This document shows, piece by piece, positions 22,485-32,492 of a DNA stretch of 64,000 bases. The notes below the pieces were generated by a model. That model was not told where the DNA came from, did not search any database, and saw nothing but the letters and a program-made list of their open reading frames with translations. A program made the position numbers and the translations under genes. The stretch spans positions 25,916,502-25,980,501 of the forward strand of contig NC_056035.1 in assembly GCF_004379255.2 (NCBI RefSeq), read 5' to 3'. Within the stretch, counting starts at the first letter, position 1; every line of letters starts with the position of its first letter. The stretch comes from Salvia splendens. Its lineage: Eukaryota > Streptophyta > Magnoliopsida > Lamiales > Lamiaceae.

Positions 22485-24830
22485 TCAACATTTCCTCTTA
22501 CCCTTACGCGGCTCTTTCTTCGTTGCCATCTCTTTAAGCATTGGACAATTTCTAGAGTCGTGATGGCCCATCTCATCGCACGCCTTACATCGTCTAAGAA
22601 GTCTAGTAGCCTCCTTTATAACCTTTTTTCTCTTGGAAATCAGACAGCTCGTGGAGCTGCTAGCGTGGCCCATGGTCTTGACAACATCCGGAGGATGGAC
22701 CTCAATTACCTCAGGCCTTACCATCCCATAAAACTCTTCAATCAATCGCCTCTTTTCCGAGGCGGACGTTGTAGGAATTCTAGTTTGAAGAGAATTACCA
22801 AGTTCTTCCACACCACCTACGAATGTACGAAGCACATCAATGTTGGTCTCAAATCGTCGAAGAAAACCATAGAACGTCGAAATCCCTTGATTTGAAACAG
22901 TTTACCTATCGTCAACGATGGACCTGGTAGGTAGGGCATCATCAAACTGCCCATGTACAACCTTAGCTAACAGAGTCTTCCTCCATCTTCTTTCGTAGTA
23001 TTTATCAGGAATTTTTTTTACTTCATTGTTCCTAAACAAAAAAAGATATGGCTACACTAAAATCCCTACCTACCAAAAAGTTTCCAGTCGCACGAGTATG
23101 AGTCATCAGTCTTATCGTGTCTCACCAAATATGATTGCGATTGTTGTCCCCAAGCTTGTAGCTGTCAACCATATCCGTAGATGAAAAACCAAGCACGCGG
23201 CATCTGTCATTACCCTCAACAATTTCATCTTGTATTTTCTTGAACATACTATCGGTGTACAGCGTCGAAACATGTTTCTCGAATGGCAAGCTAGTGGCCA
23301 ATATGGGCAGGGCAGTTGCATCGTGGTATTCCAACTTTGTTCTAGCGTTCCACTGGAATTGAACGGCATTGTTGAAATTCAAGTTGAATTCGGCAATGTT
23401 GGCTGGGGGCTTCAAATTTTTTTTGTAGAAGTTGTTCTATGATTCAGATATGGACATTGTCCTAATCATCAAACCTAGTGAAAAATCTCTGAAGTACGCC
23501 GGTATCCAGAATTGCCCATAGTAGTACAATGTCTTGAACCAGTCAACGTATTCCATCCCATGACGTTCCACCACTCCATTCCACTCCTTTCGAATTCATC
23601 GGGTTCAAGCAGGTCTGACCAAACGTAGGCATTGAATTCCTTCTTGAAATCTTCATCCCTCAACAACCTGTTTGGAACCTTGGTGGCTAACTTATGCATT
23701 ATATTCCACATACACCATCGGTGTCGAGTGCTAACAAGAACCTCTTCAATAGCTGATCTCATACCCAAGTCTTGATCTATTACGATCATTTTGGGTGCAA
23801 TACCCATGCATTCAACGAAATATTTGAACAACCAAGCAAATGCCCCTGTTTTCTCGTAGCGCACCAATCCAGCGGCGAAGGTTACAGGTTTTCCATGATT
23901 GTCCTTTTCCGTGAAAGGTGTGATCATACAATACATGTGTATCACAAGCAAGGTAATGCATCATTAGCTACGAATAATGTATATGACAAGCATTGTAATG
24001 CATATACAGTGCGTTGTAATGTAACTGTAAGTAGTAGGTTAATAAGAGATTAATGTATACGTATTTGTGTTGTACGTTGAGTCAAACTCCACAATATCAC
24101 CAAACATATGGTAATTCCTTTTCATCAAACCATCGCACCAAAAGAGAGCAACCAACTAGTTACTAGCGTTGACTTCATAGTGATATGTGAACGCCTCAGA
24201 CATTTCCTTCTTCTTAGCCATATCATCCAACACCATTTTCACGTCGAACCCATGTGCGTATGCATTGATGTCTCAAGAAGTGTTCCTGATATCCCCGACA
24301 GTGCAACCGACAAGTTTCAAACCCACCGAGAATTTCCTTCCACACCAAGGTAAGTGTGGGGCCTATATTAGCCTTGGAACAGTCAAGAATGAATGTGACG
24401 TACATCATCCAACTTTCGATTAAGTGCCATAAAATGTTGATGCTCAACCTCAACCATATAATGGTTATGCACCTCGTTGAACTCCTGAATAATATAACCT
24501 GGAGGTCCTCCTTCGGAGAAGAACTTGAACGATATACTCGCTTTACAACCACAACGCTTGGATAACCGTTTGCGTTTCATAGAAAAACCAGAACGTGCAT
24601 TCAATTGGTCATCCTCGATCGCCTTCTTGCCGCCTTCCCTATTGCATACAACATAATACCAAGTAGTAACACCGTCCGTCTTCCTTATTCCTTGTTTGCG
24701 CGTATCAAAACCTACAGCGCAGGCATATACATTGTAAAACGCGAAAGTGAAATCTAGTGATTGGAACTTCTGGCTGACGACGGGCTTAAATTCTAGAGAA
24801 CATTCAGATACAACCACCACTGTATAAAAT
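22485..24830 (-). pseudogene. MULE-1 FAR1-type transposase (copy A)
   Basis: Minus-strand gene in several exons. The N-terminal FAR1-type zinc-binding domain is at 24820-24383 (FYNVYACAVGF, CGCKASISF, HNHYMVEVEHQ). The MULE transposase core spans about 24330-23475. It holds a first acidic motif (FDSTYNTNRY in copy B; A is partly shifted), then IVIDQDLGMRSAIEEVL and TRHRWCMWNIMHKL at 23790-23690. The C-terminal zinc knuckle CKACDEMGHHDSRNCP is at 22592-22545, followed by a basic tail. An intron containing TAATG-rich sequence lies near 23955-24060. At least one frameshift (near 24430) separates the N-terminal domain from the core, so it is probably inactive. Family placement (FAR1/FRS-like MULE) is firm. 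Confidence 0.8.
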
Positions 24831-25621
24831 CACAAAAAAAGGCTCAGCAAACATATACATTACAGTCCACAAACCGTCCATTACTGAGTCAAAAAAATTC
24901 ATTACAGAATATATTTACATTATGTTTATCAATTAAAACTACTCTCTAGCCGAGATGATCTCTAAACCATCCATTACTGGCGACGGTTGTGTTACTTACT
25001 CCATACTACACCTTAGCCCCAAGGATTGCTAAACCTTTGGGGAATAAATGAAACGTGCGCCAAATAATCAAAAATTGTCAATCTTATATTACTCATGAAA
25101 TTGTGTAACACAACAAAACAATACATGCAGTCAAATTCTACAACGATCGATTACTCCAACTAATGGGTATTTCAGTTAATAACTCGGATAATAATCAATG
25201 GAGGCAAAAAATTAATTACCTTCTTCAATTGTTGATAAAAAACGAAAGCAATGACCGAGTGCTCCCACTAATCGGTATATTTAGAGAAGAAATAAAAACC
25301 ATGTCTTCTTCGATTTAGAAAAACAGACAACAATTTAGGACTGAGAATGTCTTCAATAGAGAAGTGATGCTGAAAGTTTAGGGATAGAAGAAAGATTGCA
25401 GCGTGTAATCGTGGAAATTAACCATTGCGATCTTTGATAGAGATAATCAAGGAAATTACCATAACAAACTAATTTGTGTATCCCAATTTTGACCTTTTCG
25501 AGTTACTAAAATATTTTAATTAAATACATGTGGCATTATTTTTGGCCATCAGATCTTGAAATTGAATGGCTGAGATTTAGTTGGAAGATTGAACAAAACA
25601 TAGAAAAAGGATATGAATACA
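24831..25621. other. MULE-1 5' region and terminal sequence
   Basis: AT-rich with no reading frame worth reporting. It contains CATTAC-rich intron-like sequence (24840-24930) behind a splice acceptor. It is presumably the transposase promoter, 5' UTR and terminal inverted repeat. The same sequence is at 49200-50012 in copy B with a few per cent difference. Confidence 0.5.
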
Positions 25622-25940
25622 TCCCTATAGGGATGTATTTAGATTCATAAGTTAAATAGTATTCAAAATCAAAACACTTGTAGTCCATTGGATCATGTGA
25701 TCTAATGGTCAGATTAATGCCACGTGTCATCTAATAATGTAACTTAGCTAATAACGTACAATTTTAGTAAAATAATGTAGAATTTTAGTCAAATAATGTA
25801 GCATGGCTAATAATGTAACATCTTAGTCTAATAATGTAATTTATCACAACCATCCAATCTAAGGATCCAAGGGCTGAGATTTTCTTTGATTTTTGACAAA
25901 ATTTCACTTATTGACCATAACGCACCCCTATATATAGGGA
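25622..25940. mobile_element. MITE-like terminal segment with spaced AATAATGTA array (copy A)
   Basis: About 320 bases bounded by GGGATGTATTTAG on the left and CCCCTATATATAGGGA on the right. It includes the word GCCACGTGTCAT and an AATAATGTA array (25733-25838). It may be a MITE related to the MULE-1 ends or the true end of MULE-1. Copy B has the same at about 50013-50354. Confidence 0.5.
25733..25838. repeat. AATAATGTA array, 17/21-base spacing (copy A)
   Basis: AATAATGTA or a one-base variant starts at 25733, 25750, 25771, 25792, 25809 and 25830. The steps are 17, 21, 21, 17 and 21. Regular subterminal words like this are typical of transposase binding sites; the role here is inference. 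Confidence 0.8.
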
Positions 25941-25970
25941 TGTACTTCAAAAATATCACATTTTAAGTTC

Positions 25971-26280
25971 ACAACATCCTTCCAATCATATGCTGCCACG
26001 TGGCACTTATAAGCAACAAAACAATGTTATTAAGCAATAAAATGGATGACATTTATGGATTTTCGTGGATTGCATAAAAGACTATTAATGTTGCATTAAA
26101 GGAAATTTATTTTGCATTGTAAACTAAAATGCAAAATAAACTACATTTAATGCAACATACATAGTCTTTATGCAATTCGTGGAAATCCGTCAATGTCATT
26201 CATCAATTTTGTTGCTTAATAATGTTGTTTTGTTGCTTATAAGTGCCATGTGGCAGCATATGGTTGAAAGGATGTTGTGA
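25971..26280. repeat. Palindromic (foldback) MITE, copy A
   Basis: A nearly perfect inverted repeat with arms of about 155 bases and almost no loop. ACAACATCCTT on the left pairs with AAGGATGTTGT on the right, and TGCTGCCACGTGGCACTTAT pairs with its complement. Each arm carries CACGTGGC or CATGTGGC, a G-box/ABRE-like core. The same element lies in opposite orientation at 51458-51773. Confidence 0.9.
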
Positions 26281-27121
26281 TTCTAAGGGTGAAAGAACAC
26301 TAGTGTTCCCCATTATATATATATGATTTTGATCAAAACAAGAATGGCTTTAAATAAAGAAATACAGGCCAAATGTGATCCTTAGGATTTGGCGAGATCA
26401 TCTTGAGATTAAAAGATCTAATGGCTCAATTAATTCCCTAAATCTTATTATTTTATTCACTAAAAATCCAATAAGGTTATTAATGTCATTAGCTATATCT
26501 CGATTCTTATGGCAACTCCTATAATCTTGCTATTTCTCTTTCCACTAACAAATCATATGCGTGAATTATGAGTTAATATTCCTCAACTTCATCTCCTTCG
26601 TATCTTCATCTGCTTCAGTCGATGTACCATCAATCTTCCATTATATTTTTTTCCAAGAAGATTTATTATTTGTGATTAAGTAGTTGCCAGAATATTCGAT
26701 TTGTTAATATCCAAAATCAATCTCTCGTCGCATCTATCTGTATCCTTCATCGGTAATTTTTTCTCCGAATCCAATGTAACTGTAAGTTAATACTCCGTAC
26801 CATTCCTCTCTCATCTCCTTATTCACTGCATCAGTTTGTTATCATTTTGTAATCTATAAATTCAATTTCGTAATTTTTAGCGATTTTGTTTAATGTTTTG
26901 ATAACTTTCATTTGTCGGTTTTTTTTGGCATAGATTTTTGTACCTTCGTTTTGCTAGATCCAATATATACTATAAGTTCATCTACTTTTTTTAATTCAGC
27001 CGATGGTTAATATATAACTCAGAGTTTTAGTTTCTGAATTTTCATTGATTTTGTTTAATGTTTTTATTACAAAATCTGTTGTTTATGTCTTTGTATAGAT
27101 TCCTGTTTCTTCACTCCAAAA

Positions 27122-27947
27122 ATGGAATCCGAAACACCTTGTACTTCGCATGTAGATAATCAAGCATCCTATGATGACATTATTGAGAATACAGGTTATG
27201 ATTTAATTAATTTAATATTACGTTAGTATGATTATTTTCGTAGTCAGTCCGTATAATTTCTTCAGAACAGTTTCTATGACTGTAATTTTGTTGTTATGCT
27301 CTGATTCTTAATTAGTCAGTGTTTATAAATATTTTCGAAGATACTATGTATGCCTTAACTATGGGTTTAGTACGACATATAATTGTTATGACCTCAGTAT
27401 GACATATAATTGTTATGACCTCAGTCCGCATTTAGCATGACCTAATGTTATGAACACTTATTTGTGTACTTGTTTTTTTTAACTTTTAGTATTGTTATAA
27501 CCCTGACATATTAATAGTATTATTATGACATGATTTCGTATGACTTTAATTCACACTAAGCACGACATACCTTTATTAGCACTTTTTTTTTTTACTTTTA
27601 GTACTGTTACAACCATGACTTATTAATAGTATTATTATGACATGATTTCGTATGACCTTACTTCGCACTAAGCATGACCTACCGTTATTATCACTTATTA
27701 GGAACTAATTGAGCAATTTTATGGGGCAGAGGCACCCCAGGAAGTGGTTGTTAAACCACCTGAAGTCGTCAACACGAAGGGATCTGGTAGTAGAATCCTC
27801 TCAAGAGTGGAGAAGGCTTTGAAGCTTAAGAACAAGCCTTTGCGTCAATGCAAGAAATGTCAGGAGTGGGGTCACCACGATTCTAGGAATTGCGACAAAT
27901 TCAAAGAGAAAGAAAAGCGACGGTCTAGAAGAAATTATGAAGTTTGA
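27122..27947 (+). pseudogene. MULE-2 transposase remnant (copy A): first and last exons only
   Basis: Exon 1 starts ATG at 27122 (MESETPCTSHVDNQ...) after a TTTGTATAG acceptor and ends at a CAG/GTTATG donor at 27194. The next recognisable exon, 27712-27947, begins after TTATTAG. It encodes ELIEQFYGAEAPQE, a basic stretch and the zinc knuckle CKKCQEWGHHDSRNC, with stop TGA. FAR1 and transposase-core exons are absent, leaving an intron-like stretch of TTATGACC words. An internal deletion derivative; copy B is at 51867-52696. Confidence 0.7.
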
Positions 27948-28829
27948 TACCATGCATTCTTTTTTTTGAAGTAACGTCAGTTTATTTTTATTTTTTTTTT
28001 GGACTCCATTTTATTTGCAATGTCAGGTTGTTTGAAATTACTCAGTTCGTTCAGTTTTGTATGAGGCATTCTGGTACTCAGTAGTTTTATGTCATGACTC
28101 GAATATTGGATTATTATGACCCAATTTACCCATACGTTTCCATGACTCAAATATTCATTTATTATGACACAAATTAACCATACAATGCCATGACTCATAT
28201 ATTCATTTATTATGACCCAATGTATTGAGTAATTATCATCACACGGTATTTCATCTGCAGGAAACAAGAGTACAACATTACAAGGTGTTTCGGAGTGCAG
28301 TTTTACTCAAACTACTAATTTTTTTAATTTAAAAGTCCAATTTTACGTCATTTTAAGTGCAATTTTAAGTTAAATGGCTGAAAATGGATGGAGAAAGGAA
28401 TAGGTGTAGTTTGGGTCATTGTTGTTGTATTGTTGGGTCATAAAAGTCCAATTTTACGTCATTTTAAGTGCAATTTTAAGTTAAATGACTGAAAAATGGA
28501 TGGAGAAAGGAATAGGAGTAGTTTGGGTCATTATTGTTGTATTGTTGGGTCATATCATCGTACGGGTAATCTTTAAATTTGTAAATATTAGCATAATAAT
28601 TGTACATACGACGTTTTGACTGCTCTTTTTTTTACTAATTGGTACAATGAAACATCAGCTGGATTAGTAGTACACAGAGACTCCAAAAATGAATACATAT
28701 GAAATAATATACAGTAACAATTACATCAACCTGACATATATAAAACATGGTCCACAAAACGAGAATTACAAGGTCTAAACATCGTTTAATTAAAATACGG
28801 TAATCTATAAAGAAATGGACAACAATTTA
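27948..28829. other. MULE-2 spacer with a 111-base tandem duplication
   Basis: Non-coding between the convergent MULE-2 genes. TTATGACCCAA-like words recur at 28080-28230. A 111-base unit starting AAAGTCCAATTTTACGTC occurs at about 28332 and again at about 28443. The whole stretch is missing from copy B, where 52696 joins directly to the equivalent of 28835. Confidence 0.7.
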
Positions 28830-29213
28830 CATTAGTTTTAGGTATGACATAACTATAGATTAAGATCTGTAGTTTGCTATAATCTTTTCTACGTTGATCT
28901 TTGTTTTCTTGCTCTCCTTTTGCATAGTGTTTGTATGCCGCCTCTTTATTCAATAATGCACTATGATTATTTCTTACCACCATCAACACATGATTGTATT
29001 TAGCTCTTAGATACTGAAGCACACCTTTGTTTTTAGTCGATAGTCCATAATTTCATTGACCTCTCTTTCACCCATGTAGACTTCAAGGTGTCTGAGCAAA
29101 TAAACACCGTTGTCATCAATATTACCTGTCGTTCTCAAACTCATCTTCAACCCTTGAATAGGTACGTTGATCACCGAGCAAAAAATATGAGTTTTTTCCA
29201 TAGCCTGTTTCAC
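28830..29213 (-). pseudogene. MULE-2 ULP1-like protein, C-terminal part (copy A)
   Basis: Minus-strand frames read TGNIDDNGVYLLRHLEVYMGERE and then, after a frameshift near 29025, LQYLRAKYNHVLMVVRNNHSALLNKEAA. The GVYLLRHLE motif is the end of a C48 peptidase domain. The residue expected to be the catalytic cysteine is Asn (D-N-G instead of D-C-G). It is convergent with the MULE-2 transposase remnant. Copy B (52731-53084) has the same residue. Confidence 0.65.
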
Positions 29214-29472
29214 ATATGTCTCATATTATGAAAGCATATCTCATACCAATTCATGAGTTCTTCAAAAGCAGAGGTACATAAGGTAAATATATATAACTTT
29301 AACCTTGTTAAAATGACAATAGGCTCAACATAATATGACATGTTCCCACTTAATTATGTATTAAAAATTATATTCCAAAGTGTCAAACGAATCAATTCAA
29401 CTATACAACCTTTTTCAGCATTGTTTACGCTCGCTGCCGGTTCCGTCCCTTTCCTAGTTGCCTCCAAATTCC
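29214..29472 (-). other. MULE-2 ULP1-like gene, intronic and upstream sequence
   Basis: Continues the gene upstream of the C-terminal exon: splice-like signals and a possible short exon near 29410-29465 (CTCGCTGCCGGTTCCGTCCC). Not resolved further. An LTR-like insertion begins at about 29473. Confidence 0.35.
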
Positions 29473-30636
29473 CTGCATAAAAACGAGGTTATGAAAAGAG
29501 GAGGCATAGAGAGTATTGCGATCAAGTGGTCTATGAAGATATAACCAATCGGGTGGATCAGTTTGCAATTATCGTTGCGACTTGATCAAGGCGCCCCTCT
29601 CTCTTTCAAAACTATTATAACTCCCTAACATGCAACAGTAAGCGGCAAGTATGGGGTTGATCCCACAGAGAAGCTGGTGCGTTGAGTGCACGTTTAGTGA
29701 ACAGGATTTTGGCTGCGGCCACGCTTTAAGTTGGGAGTTTTGTTTTTAATTACTGGTTTAAGCTAGGCAGAATGTACCCTGCATAAAAATAAGGTTATGA
29801 AAAGAGGAGGCATAGAGAGTATTGCGATCAAGTGGTCTATGAAGATATAACCGATCGGGTGGATCAGTTTGCAATTGTCGTTGCGACTTTATCAAGGCGC
29901 CCCTCTCTCTTTCAAAACTATTTATAACTCCCTAACATGCAACAGTAAGCGACAAGTACGGGGTCGATCCCACAGAGAAGCTGGTGCGTTGAGTGCACGT
30001 TTAGTGAACAGGATTTTTGCTGCGGCCACGCTTTAAGTTGGGAGTTTTGTTTTTAACTACTTGTTTAAGCTAGGCAGAATGTAAACTATCTACTTGATCA
30101 AGTGACATATCATGCTGGAAGCAGTGAACTGATCAGGTGAGCGACAAACTGAAATAAATGACTTAACTACCTAAGCATGCTACGAATCTAGGAAATACCT
30201 TGCCATTCAACATTATGCAAGTTTTAACAATGGATCTGGAAATTTAAAACTGAAACTGAGCTAGAACAATTGACGAGATTTATGAAAACAAATAACTTTG
30301 ATTCAAAACAATATTCAGAACATGACTTGGAAAGTGCATAAAACAAACAAGAATGATTTTTCAACTACGTAATAAACACGGAATTTAACTAAGTAACTAG
30401 AACTTAAATGTAAGAAAGCGATAAATCCAATGGTCCTCGGTCGGACACTGAAACTGCACCGAACAGATCTGGGTTTCTCTGTCGCGCTCACTTTTGTCGC
30501 ACTCCTTCTTACTCTCTAGCTAACCATTGCTAACTCTCTAAACGAAACTCAAAAGATAAAAGAAACAAAGGAGAAGATTAAAGGCCAGAAGGAAGAGAGC
30601 CACTCTCTATGGCGATGCGTCCTCTATTTATAGACT
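29473..30636 (-). repeat. LTR-like insertion in MULE-2, copy A (with 305-base tandem duplication)
   Basis: Related to 53344-54601 in copy B. In minus orientation copy B begins TGATAAGACCTATTTTATGC and ends ...TTTTATGCA, with a TATA box (TCTATAAATAGAGG, here about 30619-30632), as for an LTR. In this copy CCCTGCATAAAAA...GCAGAATGTA (about 29472-29776) is duplicated directly (29777-30080). A 2.3 kb deletion removes the part upstream of the TATA box. No coding region. The family is not recognised. Confidence 0.55.
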
Positions 30637-31253
30637 CTTCATAATCAACAACAGACATAGCTCCCTGTTTAAGGGACAAAAAATCTCTCTGCATCACAAT
30701 ACATTGTTGGCATATATTTATCGCTGAATTCTCTTAGAAAGTCATCCCAACTGAGCACTGAAGGTTGTATCATATAGCTTGTGGGACTGTCTCCTACCAA
30801 TAGTAAGCATCACCTTGAAGAAGAGATATGGTATAATCAAAACGTTCTTATGACATACAACTCATTTGATTGAACACACGGTCTACCCTCTTCAGCCATA
30901 TATCAGCCTCAGCTGGATCAGTTGTCTTATAAAAGTCGATAGCTCCCATTTTTTTGAGAGAGATTGAAATGTGCTCCTTTAACCAGGTGGCTAAGAGCGT
31001 GGTCTTTGCAGCAAGTACGTTCCCGTGCTTTGATGATTCTTATTGCAACACCCTTTGACGAGATTGGAGACTCCTTCTTCGAGGTGTCTTCCCTTGGCCC
31101 TTGCATCTTCATTGAGGTGCGCTACTTGAGCATAGTTCCTTGGATCGTATCAGTACGCTTTACTAGTTCTTATTTTTGCAAGTTTGTGGAGTCATTAGAA
31201 TTTTTCTTTGGACAAGAAGGTTCAAGGTTCCGAACATTAATCTAACTCATAAG
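30637..31253 (-). pseudogene. gypsy-3 gag fragment (copy A)
   Basis: On the minus strand this carries the gag start region. The MGAIDFYKTTDPAEADMW-type motif (30900-30960) is the conserved Ty3/gypsy gag pattern in which D-P-x-E-A-x-x-W marks the capsid. The rest of gag was lost in the deletion that ends at about 30636. It matches 56547-57161, and also the repeated units at 57750-58190 and 58780-59220. A Harbinger element begins directly after CTCATAA. Confidence 0.65.
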
Positions 31254-31557
31254 AGCATCCGCAACCATGCTCTTGCCAAAGAGCATGGTTGTGGGCCCAA
31301 TCCCACATTTATTAATTTTTTACTCCCTGCCCTTCCCTAAGAGCACAACACCCCCATCCATGCTCTTCCGCAAGGACGTGCTCAAGGGTCCCACCATTTC
31401 ATTATTTAATTTAAATACTTCAATTACTAAAAACATTTCTACAATAAAAATTACACAATTAAAATCCTACATATTAAAAATTACATACTTAAAATCCTAA
31501 AAAATAAAAATTACTTACATATTAAAAATTACATACTTAAAATACCTTCGTGGAACA
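31254..31557. repeat. Harbinger left terminal region with AAAATTACAT tandem repeats
   Basis: Terminal hairpin followed by an AT-rich stretch (31430-31540) with about four imperfect copies of ATTAAAAATTACATACTTAAAATCC. Copies of this region recur at 57162, 58194 and 59225. It forms the 3' side of ORF1. Confidence 0.75.
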
Positions 31558-32487
31558 CTATTCTATCCCCAATGTTTTTCGGAGACCTCGTATCATTGCA
31601 TAATGTGCATCAAGTTGCTCGGGAGACATGTGCGACGTATTGGCCATATTGAGTTGAGACAAAAGGGTCCACAACGAGTTGGTGGGCGGTTGAGGTGGCA
31701 CAAATGGAGTGGGAGCGGCAGAGTCGCGACGGCGGTTGGCCGCCGCTTGTTTCCTTCCTTGCGGTCGGCGTTGGGAACTACTCGTGCCGGCGTCGGGGCT
31801 ACCCGAGTTAGCTGCGGCAAGCTGGGTAGCCACATCATCCGAGCCGGCATCGGAAAACGACCTCGACCGTTTGTTGGAAGAGCTGGAGGAGGATGATAAG
31901 CCTCCCTTATACTTCGGATGCGTACGCACCTCTTGCCAAGCGCTGGGGTACTTGAATGCTTTGTAATAACAAAATTGGTAGGTCGCCATGGAGGCACTGA
32001 TGATGTTGAGCTCGCTCTTGCCGCTCCCCGCCGACTCCTGTTCCTGAAGGTAAATCCCCTGGAACTTTTGGATTTCTTCGTTGTCTCTGAAGATGGCATT
32101 GCGCACCATACTCTGATTGCGCTCAATGGTTCCCTCCAGTCGGGCGGCATTGTACCGGTGAGAGATGCTGAACCAAAACTTATCCCGGGTTTGGTTCGTG
32201 CCAACCTCCGGATCTTCGGAGACTTCCATATAGGCCTTAAACATCATATCCATCTCCCTCGGAGTGTACGGGGTGTGGACGTGAGGAACGCCGCCACGAC
32301 CCATGACACGAGTGTTACGAGGAGGAGGAATAGAAGGAGTTTGGGAGTCGCAGCTCCCTCCCAGAATTTGGGAGCCGCCGCTCCCTCCTGATCCTTGTTC
32401 GGGTGCCAACCCGTATTGCCCATCGGGGGCATCTTGCTCGTCCACCGAGTAAGGACGGTAGCCACCCAGAATTTGAGAACCTTGGGT
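31558..32487 (-). pseudogene. Harbinger ORF1 (Myb/trihelix-like DNA-binding protein), main part
   Basis: A minus-strand frame of about 310 codons, open until copia-2. The N-terminal region is Gly/Ser/Pro rich (GGSQILGGSCDSQTP). A Myb/trihelix-like domain follows with YTPREMDMMFKAYMEV and DKFWFSISHRYN. Then comes a region resembling the NAM-associated C-terminal domain (YYKAFKYPSAWQEVRTHPKYK), a Ser-rich linker and a basic stretch. ORF1 proteins of this type accompany PIF/Harbinger transposases and help bind DNA. Upstream codons lie beyond copia-2 at 41351-41437, where the frames do not match exactly across the insertion. Well preserved otherwise. Confidence 0.8.
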
Positions 32488-32492
32488 TAGAG
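32488..32492 (+). other. copia-2 target-site duplication, left copy
   Basis: TAGAG directly before the LTR start TGTTAGGG; the same TAGAG follows the 3' LTR at 41346-41350. Confidence 0.92.

Larger units (their letters stand above)
21497..25630. mobile_element. MULE-1, copy A (right-hand part)
   Basis: This matches 46756 to about 50020 (copy B). It contains the last exons of a plus-strand ULP1-like gene and, convergent to it, a minus-strand FAR1-type transposase. The outer end near 25622 reads inward as GGATGTATTCATATCC, a sequence also found at 51119, and is a candidate terminal inverted repeat. The left part was cut off by gypsy-2. Confidence 0.75.
26325..30636. mobile_element. MULE-2, copy A (internally deleted, right end lost)
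   Basis: The left end (GAAATACAGGCCAAATG, about 26360) resembles, as an inverted repeat, the right end in copy B near 55500 (CATATATGGTCTGTATTTC). Inside are a plus-strand FAR1-type transposase reduced to first and last exons and a convergent ULP1-like gene. An LTR-like insertion lies in the latter. The right end is removed by a deletion that joins 54212-like to 56546-like sequence. Confidence 0.65.

Noticed and set aside
29640..29700. GGGTCGATCCCACAGAGAAGC as a tRNA gene remnant
   Set aside because: It resembles a T-arm box, but no acceptor stem or anticodon arm can be paired around it.
31603..32391. Plus-strand frames opposite Harbinger ORF1
   Set aside because: Antisense shadows of the ORF1 frame, which has recognisable domains.
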